A DNA stretch of 64,000 bases from positions 3,782,001 to 3,846,000 of the forward strand of contig CP018783.1 in assembly GCA_002025645.1 (NCBI GenBank). The letters run 5' to 3'. This stretch comes from Curtobacterium pusillum (GTDB lineage: Bacteria > Actinomycetota > Actinomycetes > Actinomycetales > Microbacteriaceae). The translations under genes were made by a program, and so were the position numbers. Each line of letters begins with the position of its first letter. The first letter of the stretch is position 1. The notes beneath the pieces were generated by a model that worked only from the letters and a program-made list of their open reading frames with translations, was not told where the DNA came from and did not search any database. Below are positions 41,097 through 48,399 of the stretch, piece by piece.

Positions 41097-41578
41097 GAGA
41101 GGAGCTCCAGGGTGCTGAGCGCGGCGATCGAGTCGAACGTCGTCACCAGTGCCGGGTAGGCGTCGAGGCCGGCACTGCACGTCAGATCGAGGCGCTTGCC
41201 ACCCGTGGTGCCGGTGAACTTCGTGACGGCGACCATCACCCCGTCGTACTCGTAGAGGAACTGCATCCGGCGGTCGAACGGCCCCTGCGGCCACGGGGTC
41301 ACCGACACGACGTGCGACCACGGCACCATCGCTCGGGCCTCGGCGATCGCGTTCGACGAGTCGGCGACGATGTCCCCGGCCGACTCGACGACCGAGAGCA
41401 CCGCGTTCTCGCGGAAGGTGCCGTTCGGGTTGACGGGTGTCTCTGGTCGGACGACCGCGACGGCTCCCGTGCGGTCGTCGTCGATCCACTGCGACGGGAC
41501 GTGGAGGGCGCCAGCCGCGGTCGCACGCGTGCGCCACCCAGCGGTCGTCGTGTGCTCGTCGTGGTCTGCGCCGGTCAT
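41093..41578 (-). CDS. Hypothetical protein B, LpqN/PsbP-like fold (tentative)
   Basis: The 161-residue protein reads HVPSQWIDDDRTGAVAVVRP near residues 26-45 and has an alternating strand pattern. This resembles LpqN/DUF1795-type small domains but without a signal peptide. The first 140 residues of the 43466-44620 protein show the same pattern (LEVPEGWTTRSV). The ATG overlaps the preceding stop by 4 bp. The role is unknown; partner of gene A is inferred from the fusion. Confidence 0.65.
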   Translation of the reverse strand: MTGADHDEHTTTAGWRTRATAAGALHVPSQWIDDDRTGAVAVVRPETPVNPNGTFRENAVLSVVESAGDIVADSSNAIAEARAMVPWSHVVSVTPWPQGPFDRRMQFLYEYDGVMVAVTKFTGTTGGKRLDLTCSAGLDAYPALVTTFDSIAALSTLELLS

Positions 41579-42750
41579 CCCGTGATCTTGTCCCATAGTC
41601 CCTTGGCTGCTTCGCCGATCTCCTCGCCGACCCCGCTGCCGACGATACCGCCGACGATGCCGCCCACGATGCCGCCGATCGCCGTACCCGGGCCGGGGAA
41701 CACACTGCCGATCGTGGCGCCGATCTCCGCGCCGACGATCGCCCCGCCCCACGCGCCCGCCGCCGAGCCGCCGCCGACGAACACGGCGTTCTCCGTCGCG
41801 CTCGCCTGCTTCTCACCCTCGGACCACTCCGGGTGGGTCTGCGAGTCCTCCTGGTACTGGTCGGCGTACGCCGAACCGATGGTCAGGACCGTCCCGGCGA
41901 CACCGAGGGCACGCCCGCCGACCTCCGCGACCTTCGGCAGGGCCGACTTCGTCGCGCCGTCGTCCCAGACCATCGAGAAGCGGTTCTTCGTCGTCACGTC
42001 GGGTTCGGGCTGCGTGATGTACGACTGCGCCGTGTGCTCCGGGATCAGCAGGGGGCTGCCCGGACGGGTGGCGAAGGATGCACCCTTCCACTCGAGGACC
42101 GGCTGCACCTTGATCGTCTCGATCGACCGCGTCTCGACGGCGATCTCGAGTCGGCGGACGCGGTTCGTGGCTTCTTCGGCGAGACCGATCGCGGTGCCCG
42201 AGACGTTACCGGCAGCGGCATCGACGACGTTCCGGATCTGCGTCACACCGGCGTACTTCGCGAGCGAGCGGAGTCCGCTGGCACAGTCGGCGTCCGCGGC
42301 CTCGACGTCGGCGTTGAACGTGCGGACGCGTCCGGCGAGGTCGGTGGCGGCGGTCGCGAGCGCATCGGCCGTCGTGCCGTCCGGATCCGAACCGGCAGGG
42401 GCGTCCGCCGCGTCGCGCACCGCGGTCTCGTGCGAACCGATGTCCGACAGGAGGGTCGTCCGACGCGTCGCGAGGTCGGCCAGGACGGTCGCGTACGCGT
42501 CGAGCACCCGCTGGACCTGCTGCACGTCGCCCGCAACGATGTCCGCGACTGCCTTCGGGGCGTCCATCGCGACGTGTACCCGGTGCGCCTCGGGTGCCTG
42601 GTAGACACCGGGAGCGGACAGGCCCGCCCATCCGGTCGCGACGGCGTCGGTCGCTTCGGTCGTCTGGGTGGCGATCGCCGTGAACGCCGCCGAGGCCTCG
42701 CTCACCGCCGTGGCGTCGGGGAGTTCCGCGGGGGTGCCGATGGCCGTCAT
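41575..42750 (-). CDS. Hypothetical protein C, helical N-terminus and glycine-zipper C-terminus
   Basis: The 391-residue protein has a helical N-terminal region of about 200 residues without a signal peptide, like WXG/LXG-type T7SS substrates. The C-terminal third is rich in GxxxG repeats (GGIVGGIVGGIVGSGVG, near residue 355) and ends with an amphipathic stretch. Glycine-zipper ends occur in membrane-acting T7SS toxins. The start overlaps gene D's stop by 4 bp. The function is not known; a secreted membrane-active protein is the inference. Confidence 0.65.
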   Translation of the reverse strand: MTAIGTPAELPDATAVSEASAAFTAIATQTTEATDAVATGWAGLSAPGVYQAPEAHRVHVAMDAPKAVADIVAGDVQQVQRVLDAYATVLADLATRRTTLLSDIGSHETAVRDAADAPAGSDPDGTTADALATAATDLAGRVRTFNADVEAADADCASGLRSLAKYAGVTQIRNVVDAAAGNVSGTAIGLAEEATNRVRRLEIAVETRSIETIKVQPVLEWKGASFATRPGSPLLIPEHTAQSYITQPEPDVTTKNRFSMVWDDGATKSALPKVAEVGGRALGVAGTVLTIGSAYADQYQEDSQTHPEWSEGEKQASATENAVFVGGGSAAGAWGGAIVGAEIGATIGSVFPGPGTAIGGIVGGIVGGIVGSGVGEEIGEAAKGLWDKITG

Positions 42751-43079
42751 TCGTCGCCGCCCCACTCCACGTCGGCGACGTGTCGGTTCGCGTCCGTCGC
42801 CATCTCCTCGTCGCCGTGCTCGTAGGCCGTGATGGCCGAGCGCGTGGCCGCGATGGCCGTGCTGATCTGCTGTTTCGCCGCGAGGACGTCGACGCCGATC
42901 GGGTCGATCGCCAGATCCGCCAACGCGGCGGCGCTCTGCGTCCCGCCGCGGACCGCAGCCATCGCCTGGGCGATCGCGGACTCCAGCGTCCGTGTCGCCG
43001 TCTCGATGCCCGCTGCGTCGGTCTCGGCCTGCGTGATGATCGCGCGCGCCTGCCCCGGCTCGATCTGCCAGCTCGTCAT
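42747..43079 (-). CDS. Hypothetical protein D, small WXG100-size protein with YxxxD
   Basis: The 110-residue, mostly helical protein is about the size of WXG100 proteins. YEHGD (Y86-D90) matches the YxxxD/E type VII export signal, followed by an unstructured acidic tail. The central WXG motif is not evident. It is the first gene of the reverse operon D-C-B-A-A0. Ribosome-binding sequence GGGGGAC precedes the ATG. The divergent promoter region is 78 bp. Confidence 0.65.
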   Translation of the reverse strand: MTSWQIEPGQARAIITQAETDAAGIETATRTLESAIAQAMAAVRGGTQSAAALADLAIDPIGVDVLAAKQQISTAIAATRSAITAYEHGDEEMATDANRHVADVEWGGDE

Positions 43080-43157
43080 GTCGTCCCCCGGTTCGAATGC
43101 CGTACCGCTCGACCCTACGATGGGGGTGGTACCGAAGCAAAACTTGGGGGACTCGAC

Positions 43158-43469
43158 GTGGGGGCAGCGATCTGGCTGATCGTGATCGGCGCGGTGTGCG
43201 TCGTTCCGGGGGGACTCGCGTACGCAGGACTCTGGCGGTCGTGGATTCGACGAAGTACGCCGGCGATGCCCTTCGGGTTGTTCTGGCTCGGTTCGGCGCT
43301 CGTCTGTGAGGGCGTCGCCGCGTTCTTCTTCAACGGACCCGTGGTGCTCGCCCTCGTGCTCATGGTCGCGTTCGTGCTGTGCGGCGTGCTCGGGATGTGG
43401 TTGCTGTTCGGCGGTGCCCGGTGGGCGACCCCGGCCTGGTACCGGCGGCGAGGAACGGTGAGGCGATGA
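43158..43469 (+). CDS. Small membrane protein E, paralogue of A0
   Basis: The 103-residue protein has three predicted helices and GLAYAGLWRSW after the first, as in A0. The GTG 43158 start gives the shortest reasonable protein. Its stop overlaps the next ATG by 4 bp. A TACGAT box (about 43116-43121) may serve the transcript. Confidence 0.7.
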   Translation: MGAAIWLIVIGAVCVVPGGLAYAGLWRSWIRRSTPAMPFGLFWLGSALVCEGVAAFFFNGPVVLALVLMVAFVLCGVLGMWLLFGGARWATPAWYRRRGTVRR

Positions 43470-44620
43470 CCCGGCACGTGCCGTGGGATCCGTGGCCGGA
43501 CGTGCGATGGGGATCGCTCGTGATCGTCGGTGGACTCGTCCTCGAGGTCCCCGAGGGATGGACGACTCGATCGGTCGTTGCAGGTGTCGTGCTCGATCGT
43601 GCCGACGGCGCAGTCTCGATCGCGTTCCGCGCGTCCGGCGAGCCCCTCGCCGACGACCTGCGACGTGTGGCGGCCGACGCGATCTTCCTCGAGGCGAGCA
43701 CCGACCGGCTGCTCGTTGCGCTGCCGTCGGTCGACGACGTGGTGCTCCGGGACGAGCGACTCGTGACCGACCGGGGTGTGTGGGTCCGCATCAGCCTCGA
43801 GTGCTCGGTGCACGACTGGCCGGCCACGTCGCAGATCGTCGACGGGCTCCTGGACTCCCGGTGGCACCAGGCGGTCGATCGACCGGTGGTCGCGATCCCC
43901 GGTGTCGTCGGCGTCGATCGTTCCAGGCCGTCGCTGCAGTGGACCGCCCACCCTGACGTGCTGGACCACCTCGCGCGGTTCCGTGACCGCGGCATGGTGC
44001 GCGGATCGGCACGTCGCTCGGACGCCGGCGTCTCCGCCCGCGAGCTCGGCTTCGTCGGTCGGTTCGGTGGCGTGACCGAGAAGGGTGACGAGGTGCTCGG
44101 TCCGGTGCTCGACCACGACGCGATGCTCGTGGTCGAGGCGTCCGATCCGGCTGTCGACGGTTCCACGTCGCGGTGGGTGTGCTGGGTGCAGGGACGGCGC
44201 TGCGTGGTCCGAGCGCCCCGGGGCGACGGGACGGACGCGCTCGGCATCGTCGACGTCGGCTCGCTCGCCGCGCACCTGCTCGGCTGGCTCGACCTCGGCC
44301 CGGTCGGTTCCGTGGGTGCGGGGGAGCCGGTCACCATCTCGATCGCGCAGTACGAGGACCGCTCCGGGCCCTGCCCGAGCGACGTCGAGTGGTTCCGCAC
44401 GGCGTGGGCCGCGCCGACGTGGCGGTCCGTCAAAGGGTGGAATCACGAGTCGGGAACCGGCTTGTTCGGACTCGTCATCCCGGGTGTCGGGGCTCTGCGG
44501 TGGGAGCGCGGCGAGCACGAGGTGACGCTGCAGCCGATCCGGAACGCCTCGGTCGTCCGGGATGCGGTAGCGGCCGTGAACGCGCTGACAGCGGGGACCG
44601 GATCGCGTTCTCGCGTGTGA
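43466..44620 (+). CDS. Hypothetical protein F, fusion of B-like and A-like domains
   Basis: The 384-residue protein begins with a B-like part (VPEGWTTRS near residue 33, about 1-140). It continues with an A-like part (about 150-384) containing SARELGFVGRFGG and WVCWVQG. The domain order B then A matches the reverse operon's gene order. The ATG overlaps the stop of E. The long hairpin after it includes the stop codon TGA. This fusion is the best evidence that B and A work together. Confidence 0.7.
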   Translation: MTRHVPWDPWPDVRWGSLVIVGGLVLEVPEGWTTRSVVAGVVLDRADGAVSIAFRASGEPLADDLRRVAADAIFLEASTDRLLVALPSVDDVVLRDERLVTDRGVWVRISLECSVHDWPATSQIVDGLLDSRWHQAVDRPVVAIPGVVGVDRSRPSLQWTAHPDVLDHLARFRDRGMVRGSARRSDAGVSARELGFVGRFGGVTEKGDEVLGPVLDHDAMLVVEASDPAVDGSTSRWVCWVQGRRCVVRAPRGDGTDALGIVDVGSLAAHLLGWLDLGPVGSVGAGEPVTISIAQYEDRSGPCPSDVEWFRTAWAAPTWRSVKGWNHESGTGLFGLVIPGVGALRWERGEHEVTLQPIRNASVVRDAVAAVNALTAGTGSRSRV

Positions 44621-44665
44621 CCGTTCCGGTTCACGATCCCCGGTGATCGTGAACCGGAACGGTCA
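44618..44665. terminator. Long hairpin at the end of gene F
   Basis: A 21-bp perfect stem (44618-44638 and 44645-44665) has a 6-base loop; the TGA stop of the gene starts the stem. The outer arm GACCGTTCCGGTTC is nearly repeated in the hairpin at 47785-47830. Confidence 0.8.
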
Positions 44666-44670
44666 ACCGC

Positions 44671-45240
44671 TCAGTACGCCGGGCGGATCCAGTCGGTCAA
44701 CGGCTCGAACCGCGCCGGCGTCAGGACCTCGTCCGGATCGGCTCGCCGCGCGCTGAACACGTGGGTGAGTTCGCCGAGCTCGAACCGCCGCCGCGCGATG
44801 CCGTCGTGCTCGTCGACGACGAGCGTCGTCCGGAACGCCGGGTCGGCTCGGTGCTCGAACGTGACGAGGACGGAGCGCTCGCCGATGTGCTGGACGAGGA
44901 CGGGGGAGAAGCTTTCGGGACCGCGACCCCACCAGAGCAGCTGGTCGGGGAGGGCCATGCGGACCACGGCACCCGCGACCGTGCTGTGCGCGAAGGTGTC
45001 CTCCGAGTCGCCGTCCGTGTCGTGGAGGACGCCGTCTCGGAACCACATCGTCGGGCCATCGGAACGATCGAGCGTCCACCGCTCCTGGGACTCGTCCACG
45101 TCGAGGCGGAACTGCCAGTGCCGATGGTCCGCATCCTGGTGGACGCCCTCGAGGACGTACCGCCCGGGCGTCCGGAGTTCGGCGATGTCCGCGGCGACCG
45201 CAGGGCCGTCTGATCGGGCGAGGACCTCGTCGAACCGCAT
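44671..45240 (-). CDS. Conserved-looking hypothetical protein
   Basis: The 189-residue acidic protein has no recognised family. It is rich in short beta-like strands, with no signal peptide and no membrane helix. The start ATG stands 6 bases after CAGGAT, a leaderless-like arrangement. It lies next to the T7SS-like module, but nothing links it to it. Confidence 0.65.
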   Translation of the reverse strand: MRFDEVLARSDGPAVAADIAELRTPGRYVLEGVHQDADHRHWQFRLDVDESQERWTLDRSDGPTMWFRDGVLHDTDGDSEDTFAHSTVAGAVVRMALPDQLLWWGRGPESFSPVLVQHIGERSVLVTFEHRADPAFRTTLVVDEHDGIARRRFELGELTHVFSARRADPDEVLTPARFEPLTDWIRPAY

Positions 45241-45280
45241 GCACCCATCCTGCCGGTCTGGCCTGAGCGGCTGGACGACG

Positions 45281-46051
45281 TCAGCGCATCCGTGTGGACG
45301 CGATCCCGCCGTCGACGTCGATGGTGCCTCCGGTGACGAAGGCCGCGTCGTCCGACACCACCCAGCGCACGGCGCGCGCGATGTCCTCGGGCTGCACGGG
45401 GCTTCCCGCCGGTGTGCCCTCCGTCATCGCGGCGAGGACGTCGGCCGAGTCCGCGTTGCCCGGCGTCGCCGTCGCCCCCGGAGCCACGGTGACCACCCGG
45501 ATGCCGCGGTGTCCGTACTCCGCGGCCCAGGCACGGGTGAGCTGCTCGACCGCGGCCTTCGTCGCCGGGTAGAGCGCCATGAAGGGCACCCCGACGCGGG
45601 CCATCCACGAGCCGATGTTCACGATGTGTCCGCCTCCGTGCTCGACCATCGACGGGGCGAGGGCGGCGACCAGGACGTGCGGCGCTCGGATGTTCGTGGC
45701 GAGCAGGGCGTCGACGGTGTCGTCGGACAGTGACTCCGTCGGACCACCGGGGTAGACGCCGGCGTTGTTCACGAGGACGTCGACGTGGCCCCCGAGCTGC
45801 TCGGTCGCGGCGGTGGCGAGTGCACGGACCTCGGCCGACCCGGCGGACAGGTCGGCGACCAGCGGCACGGCGCGGCTGCCCTGCTCCTCGATGGACGCGG
45901 CGACGGCGCTCGTGCGCTCGGCGTTGCGGCCGTGCACGGCGACGAACACGCCCGCGGCGGCGAGCTCGCGGGCGATGGCCTCGCCGATGCCGCTGGAGGC
46001 TCCGGTCACGAGGGCGGTACGGGTGGTGGGAGAAACGGGTGCATCGGTCAT
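45281..46051 (-). CDS. SDR-family oxidoreductase
   Basis: The 256-residue protein has TGASSGIG (about residues 15-22), NNAGVY, the catalytic serine in NIGSW and YPATK as YxxxK, with GGIASTR at the end. The basic residue in HGRNAER suggests NADP. The ATG at 46051 is chosen as the start nearest to the promoter region shared with the divergent AraC gene, which probably regulates it. Confidence 0.88.
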   Translation of the reverse strand: MTDAPVSPTTRTALVTGASSGIGEAIARELAAAGVFVAVHGRNAERTSAVAASIEEQGSRAVPLVADLSAGSAEVRALATAATEQLGGHVDVLVNNAGVYPGGPTESLSDDTVDALLATNIRAPHVLVAALAPSMVEHGGGHIVNIGSWMARVGVPFMALYPATKAAVEQLTRAWAAEYGHRGIRVVTVAPGATATPGNADSADVLAAMTEGTPAGSPVQPEDIARAVRWVVSDDAAFVTGGTIDVDGGIASTRMR

Positions 46052-46161
46052 GACTCGATGCTCGGCCCGCCCGGCACTCGAGCCCTTGCCCGGATCCACG
46101 AGGACCTTGCCGGATCCCGCACGCCACGGTTCCGCGGTCGACGTCTGGGTAGGTTGGAGCC

Positions 46162-47106
46162 GTGGACGACCTCACCGCGCAGCACCTCGACCGGGCAGCG
46201 GCGATCGCGTCCGCCCACGCTGCCGTCTTGGGCTCCGACCACCATGCCGCCTCCGCTCGCGCCGGGTCCGCGCACCGAGCGGATGCCCTCGGACTCACCG
46301 TCTCCCGGGTCCACGAGCCGACCGGGCTGTTCGACCGTCGGTACGTGCCGTCGTTGTCCGTCGTCCTCCGCGGCCGGAAGCGCTCGATCGTGGGCGACGA
46401 CGACCAGGTCTGGGGTCGCGAGCGGTTCATCATCACCCCGGTCGACCTGCCCGTCGTCGCCGGCGTCGTCGACACCGCCGGGGACGACGGCTTCGTGTCC
46501 GCCGTCTGGCGACTCGACCCGGCGATCGTCGGCGAGGTCGTGTCGACGATGTCCGCGCCCGCCGCTCCGGCCCGCGGCGAGGTGCCCCGCCTCGGCACCT
46601 GGACCGCGCCGCTCGCCGACGCCTTCGCCCGCCTGCTCGCCCTGCTCGACGCCCCCGAGGACGTCCCCGTGCTGTTCCCCCTCGTCGCCCGCGAGGTCGT
46701 CCTCCGCCTGCTCCAGACCGAACAGGCACCGCGCATCACCGCCGCGCTCGACGGCTCCGGCACCTCCGTCGTCGCCGCCGCGACCGCACTCCTGAACGGG
46801 CGGATGGCCGAACCGTGGTCCATGGAGCGCCTCGCCCGCGAACTCCGGGTCAGCGAGTCCACCCTGTTCGCCCGCTTCAAGGAGGCGACCGGCATGACGC
46901 CCGCCCAGTACCTCAAGCGGACGCGGCTCGGCGAGGCGCGACGGCTCATGGTCGTGCACGGTGACACCGCCGCCCGCGCGGCCTCGGTCGTCGGCTTCCG
47001 CAGTGCCTCGCACTTCTCGCGGGACTACCGGGAGGCGTACGGGCGCCCGCCGGCGGCGGACGCGGTTGCGGCACGGGCGCAACTCGCCCTGGCGACGGCC
47101 GTCTAG
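46162..47106 (+). CDS. AraC-family regulator (AraC_N type)
   Basis: The 314-residue protein has an N-terminal AraC-N domain (about 30-175, VLRGRKRSIVGDD) and a C-terminal double HTH (about 205-300) with VVGFRSASHFSRDYREAYG. GTG 46162 is chosen because TAGGTT ends 6 bases before it. It is divergent from the SDR gene and likely controls it. Confidence 0.88.
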   Translation: MDDLTAQHLDRAAAIASAHAAVLGSDHHAASARAGSAHRADALGLTVSRVHEPTGLFDRRYVPSLSVVLRGRKRSIVGDDDQVWGRERFIITPVDLPVVAGVVDTAGDDGFVSAVWRLDPAIVGEVVSTMSAPAAPARGEVPRLGTWTAPLADAFARLLALLDAPEDVPVLFPLVAREVVLRLLQTEQAPRITAALDGSGTSVVAAATALLNGRMAEPWSMERLARELRVSESTLFARFKEATGMTPAQYLKRTRLGEARRLMVVHGDTAARAASVVGFRSASHFSRDYREAYGRPPAADAVAARAQLALATAV

Positions 47107-47126
47107 CTCTGGAGACGGGACGGATC

Positions 47127-47168
47127 GGACTGGAGGCGCGGTGCGGGCTGGTGCCGTGCCTCCAGTCC
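47127..47168. repeat. Hairpin of the CTGGAGGC repeat family, second copy
   Basis: Arms GGACTGGAGGCGCGG (47127-47141) and CCGTGCCTCCAGTCC (47154-47168) pair with one G-U. It differs from the copy at 39905-39946 at two bases. It lies between convergent genes and can act as a terminator. Confidence 0.85.
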
Positions 47169-47181
47169 GGAAGACGGATGG

Positions 47182-47658
47182 TCAGGCGGTCGCGCCCCGG
47201 CGCTCCGGACCCCGGAGGGCGGCACCCGACAGGAGGGCGCCGGCCGCGCCCGCGGCCGTGGTGGCGAGGGGCAGCGTGACCGGGGGAGCCTCGACGAGGG
47301 TGGCGATGGGCAGTCCCGCGGCGAACCCGACGGCGGCCGTCAGCAGGCCCGCGATGACGACGGCTGATACCAATCCGAGCGTGTCGTCGAGGGCCATCGC
47401 GAGTGCGTGGACCCCGGCGGCGACCGCTCCGCCGATCAGGAGTCCGGCCGGGATCGCGAAGAACGCCACGAGGACCAGTAAGGCGGAGTCCGGCGGCCAC
47501 CAGTCGTGCTCCGTGACGATCGGCTGGTCGACGGTCGGGTCGGAGATCCAGGTGACGCCGATGATGCCGAAGGCCTCGAGGGCGCCGACGATGCCGCCGA
47601 CGATCATCACGACGGTCCACGGCCACCGGCGCGGTGCGTGATCGAACTCTCGGTGCAT
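47182..47658 (-). CDS. Hypothetical membrane protein
   Basis: The 158-residue protein has four hydrophobic segments (about 15-37, 59-84, 92-115, 124-147) and a basic N-terminus. No family is recognised. It stands directly before the defence-like island, with 420 bp between them. Confidence 0.7.
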   Translation of the reverse strand: MHREFDHAPRRWPWTVVMIVGGIVGALEAFGIIGVTWISDPTVDQPIVTEHDWWPPDSALLVLVAFFAIPAGLLIGGAVAAGVHALAMALDDTLGLVSAVVIAGLLTAAVGFAAGLPIATLVEAPPVTLPLATTAAGAAGALLSGAALRGPERRGATA

Positions 47659-48078
47659 GTGTTCCCCCTGCGCCGATCATCGCGTGCGGACCTGGGCGGC
47701 ACCGGGATCGATCCCTCCTGCTGAGATTGAGTGCAGCCGAGGTCGGCCGTGCTCGCCCGGGCACTCTCCTTGGGGCTCGTGTTGGACCGTCCTGGTTCGG
47801 GAATCCAGGGGTTCCCGAACCGCAACGGTCACGAGGTCTCGAGGGCGTCCCTCCACATGGTCGCGTGGCGGTGCCTGCTGGGCTGCCAGACGACGCACCC
47901 GTACCCTCGGTCATACCAACGGCCATTTGCACTGGATTACTCGATGGTGATCGTCGGACAAAGTCGTTCGTCGGCGCCAAGTCCGGTCAGCCGATGTCGC
48001 CGGCGTGACGCGTGCTCCTTCGAGAGCGGTCCTCGTGTTGCAAGCATTGCGGATCGATCTGACTGCTAGCGTGCCGGC
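47659..48078. other. Gene-free spacer before the defence-like island
   Basis: 420 bp with no convincing gene. It holds the hairpin at 47785-47830. The final part has TAGCGT (48067-48072), 6 bases before the mazG-like start. The spacer probably marks the edge of the inserted island. Confidence 0.6.
47785..47830. repeat. Hairpin with GACCGT outer arm, partly degraded
   Basis: The inner 10-bp stem is perfect (47794-47803 with 47812-47821). The outer arms GACCGTCCTGGTTC and GAACCGCAACGGTC resemble the arms at 44618-44665, with a 3-base internal mismatch. Confidence 0.6.
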
Positions 48079-48399
48079 ATGGCGGATGAACGGCTACGAG
48101 ACGAACTACGGCGTTTCGTGGCGGAGCGCGAGTGGGCACAGTTCCACTCGCCGGAGAACTTGGCGAAGAGCATCGCGATCGAAGCTGCAGAGCTCCTCGA
48201 GTGCTACCAGTGGTCGAGTGACGCAGACGCCGGTCGAGTCAGAGATGAACTCGCGGACGTTCTGACCTACTGCCATCTGCTCGCGGATCGCCTGGGGCTG
48301 GAACCTACAGAGATCGTCCGCGAGAAGCTCGAGGTCACCAGAGGGAAGTACCCGGTTGAGCAAGCCCGAGGCTCCAGTGTGAAGTATGACCGCCTCTGA
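48079..48399 (+). CDS. MazG-like nucleotide pyrophosphohydrolase
   Basis: The 106-residue protein has the all-alpha MazG pattern (SIAIEAAELLE, then RDELADVLTYCHLLADRL), which supplies the metal-binding acidic residues. Such enzymes hydrolyse (d)NTPs to NMPs. TAGCGT ends 6 bases before the ATG. It overlaps the next gene by 14 bp, so the pair is co-translated. In a defence setting it might lower phage-modified or alarm nucleotides; this is inference. Confidence 0.85.
   Translation: MADERLRDELRRFVAEREWAQFHSPENLAKSIAIEAAELLECYQWSSDADAGRVRDELADVLTYCHLLADRLGLEPTEIVREKLEVTRGKYPVEQARGSSVKYDRL

Noticed and set aside
47731-48069. Forward 112-residue open frame in the spacer before the island
   Set aside because: It has no start signal, runs through a hairpin and has no recognisable composition or motif.
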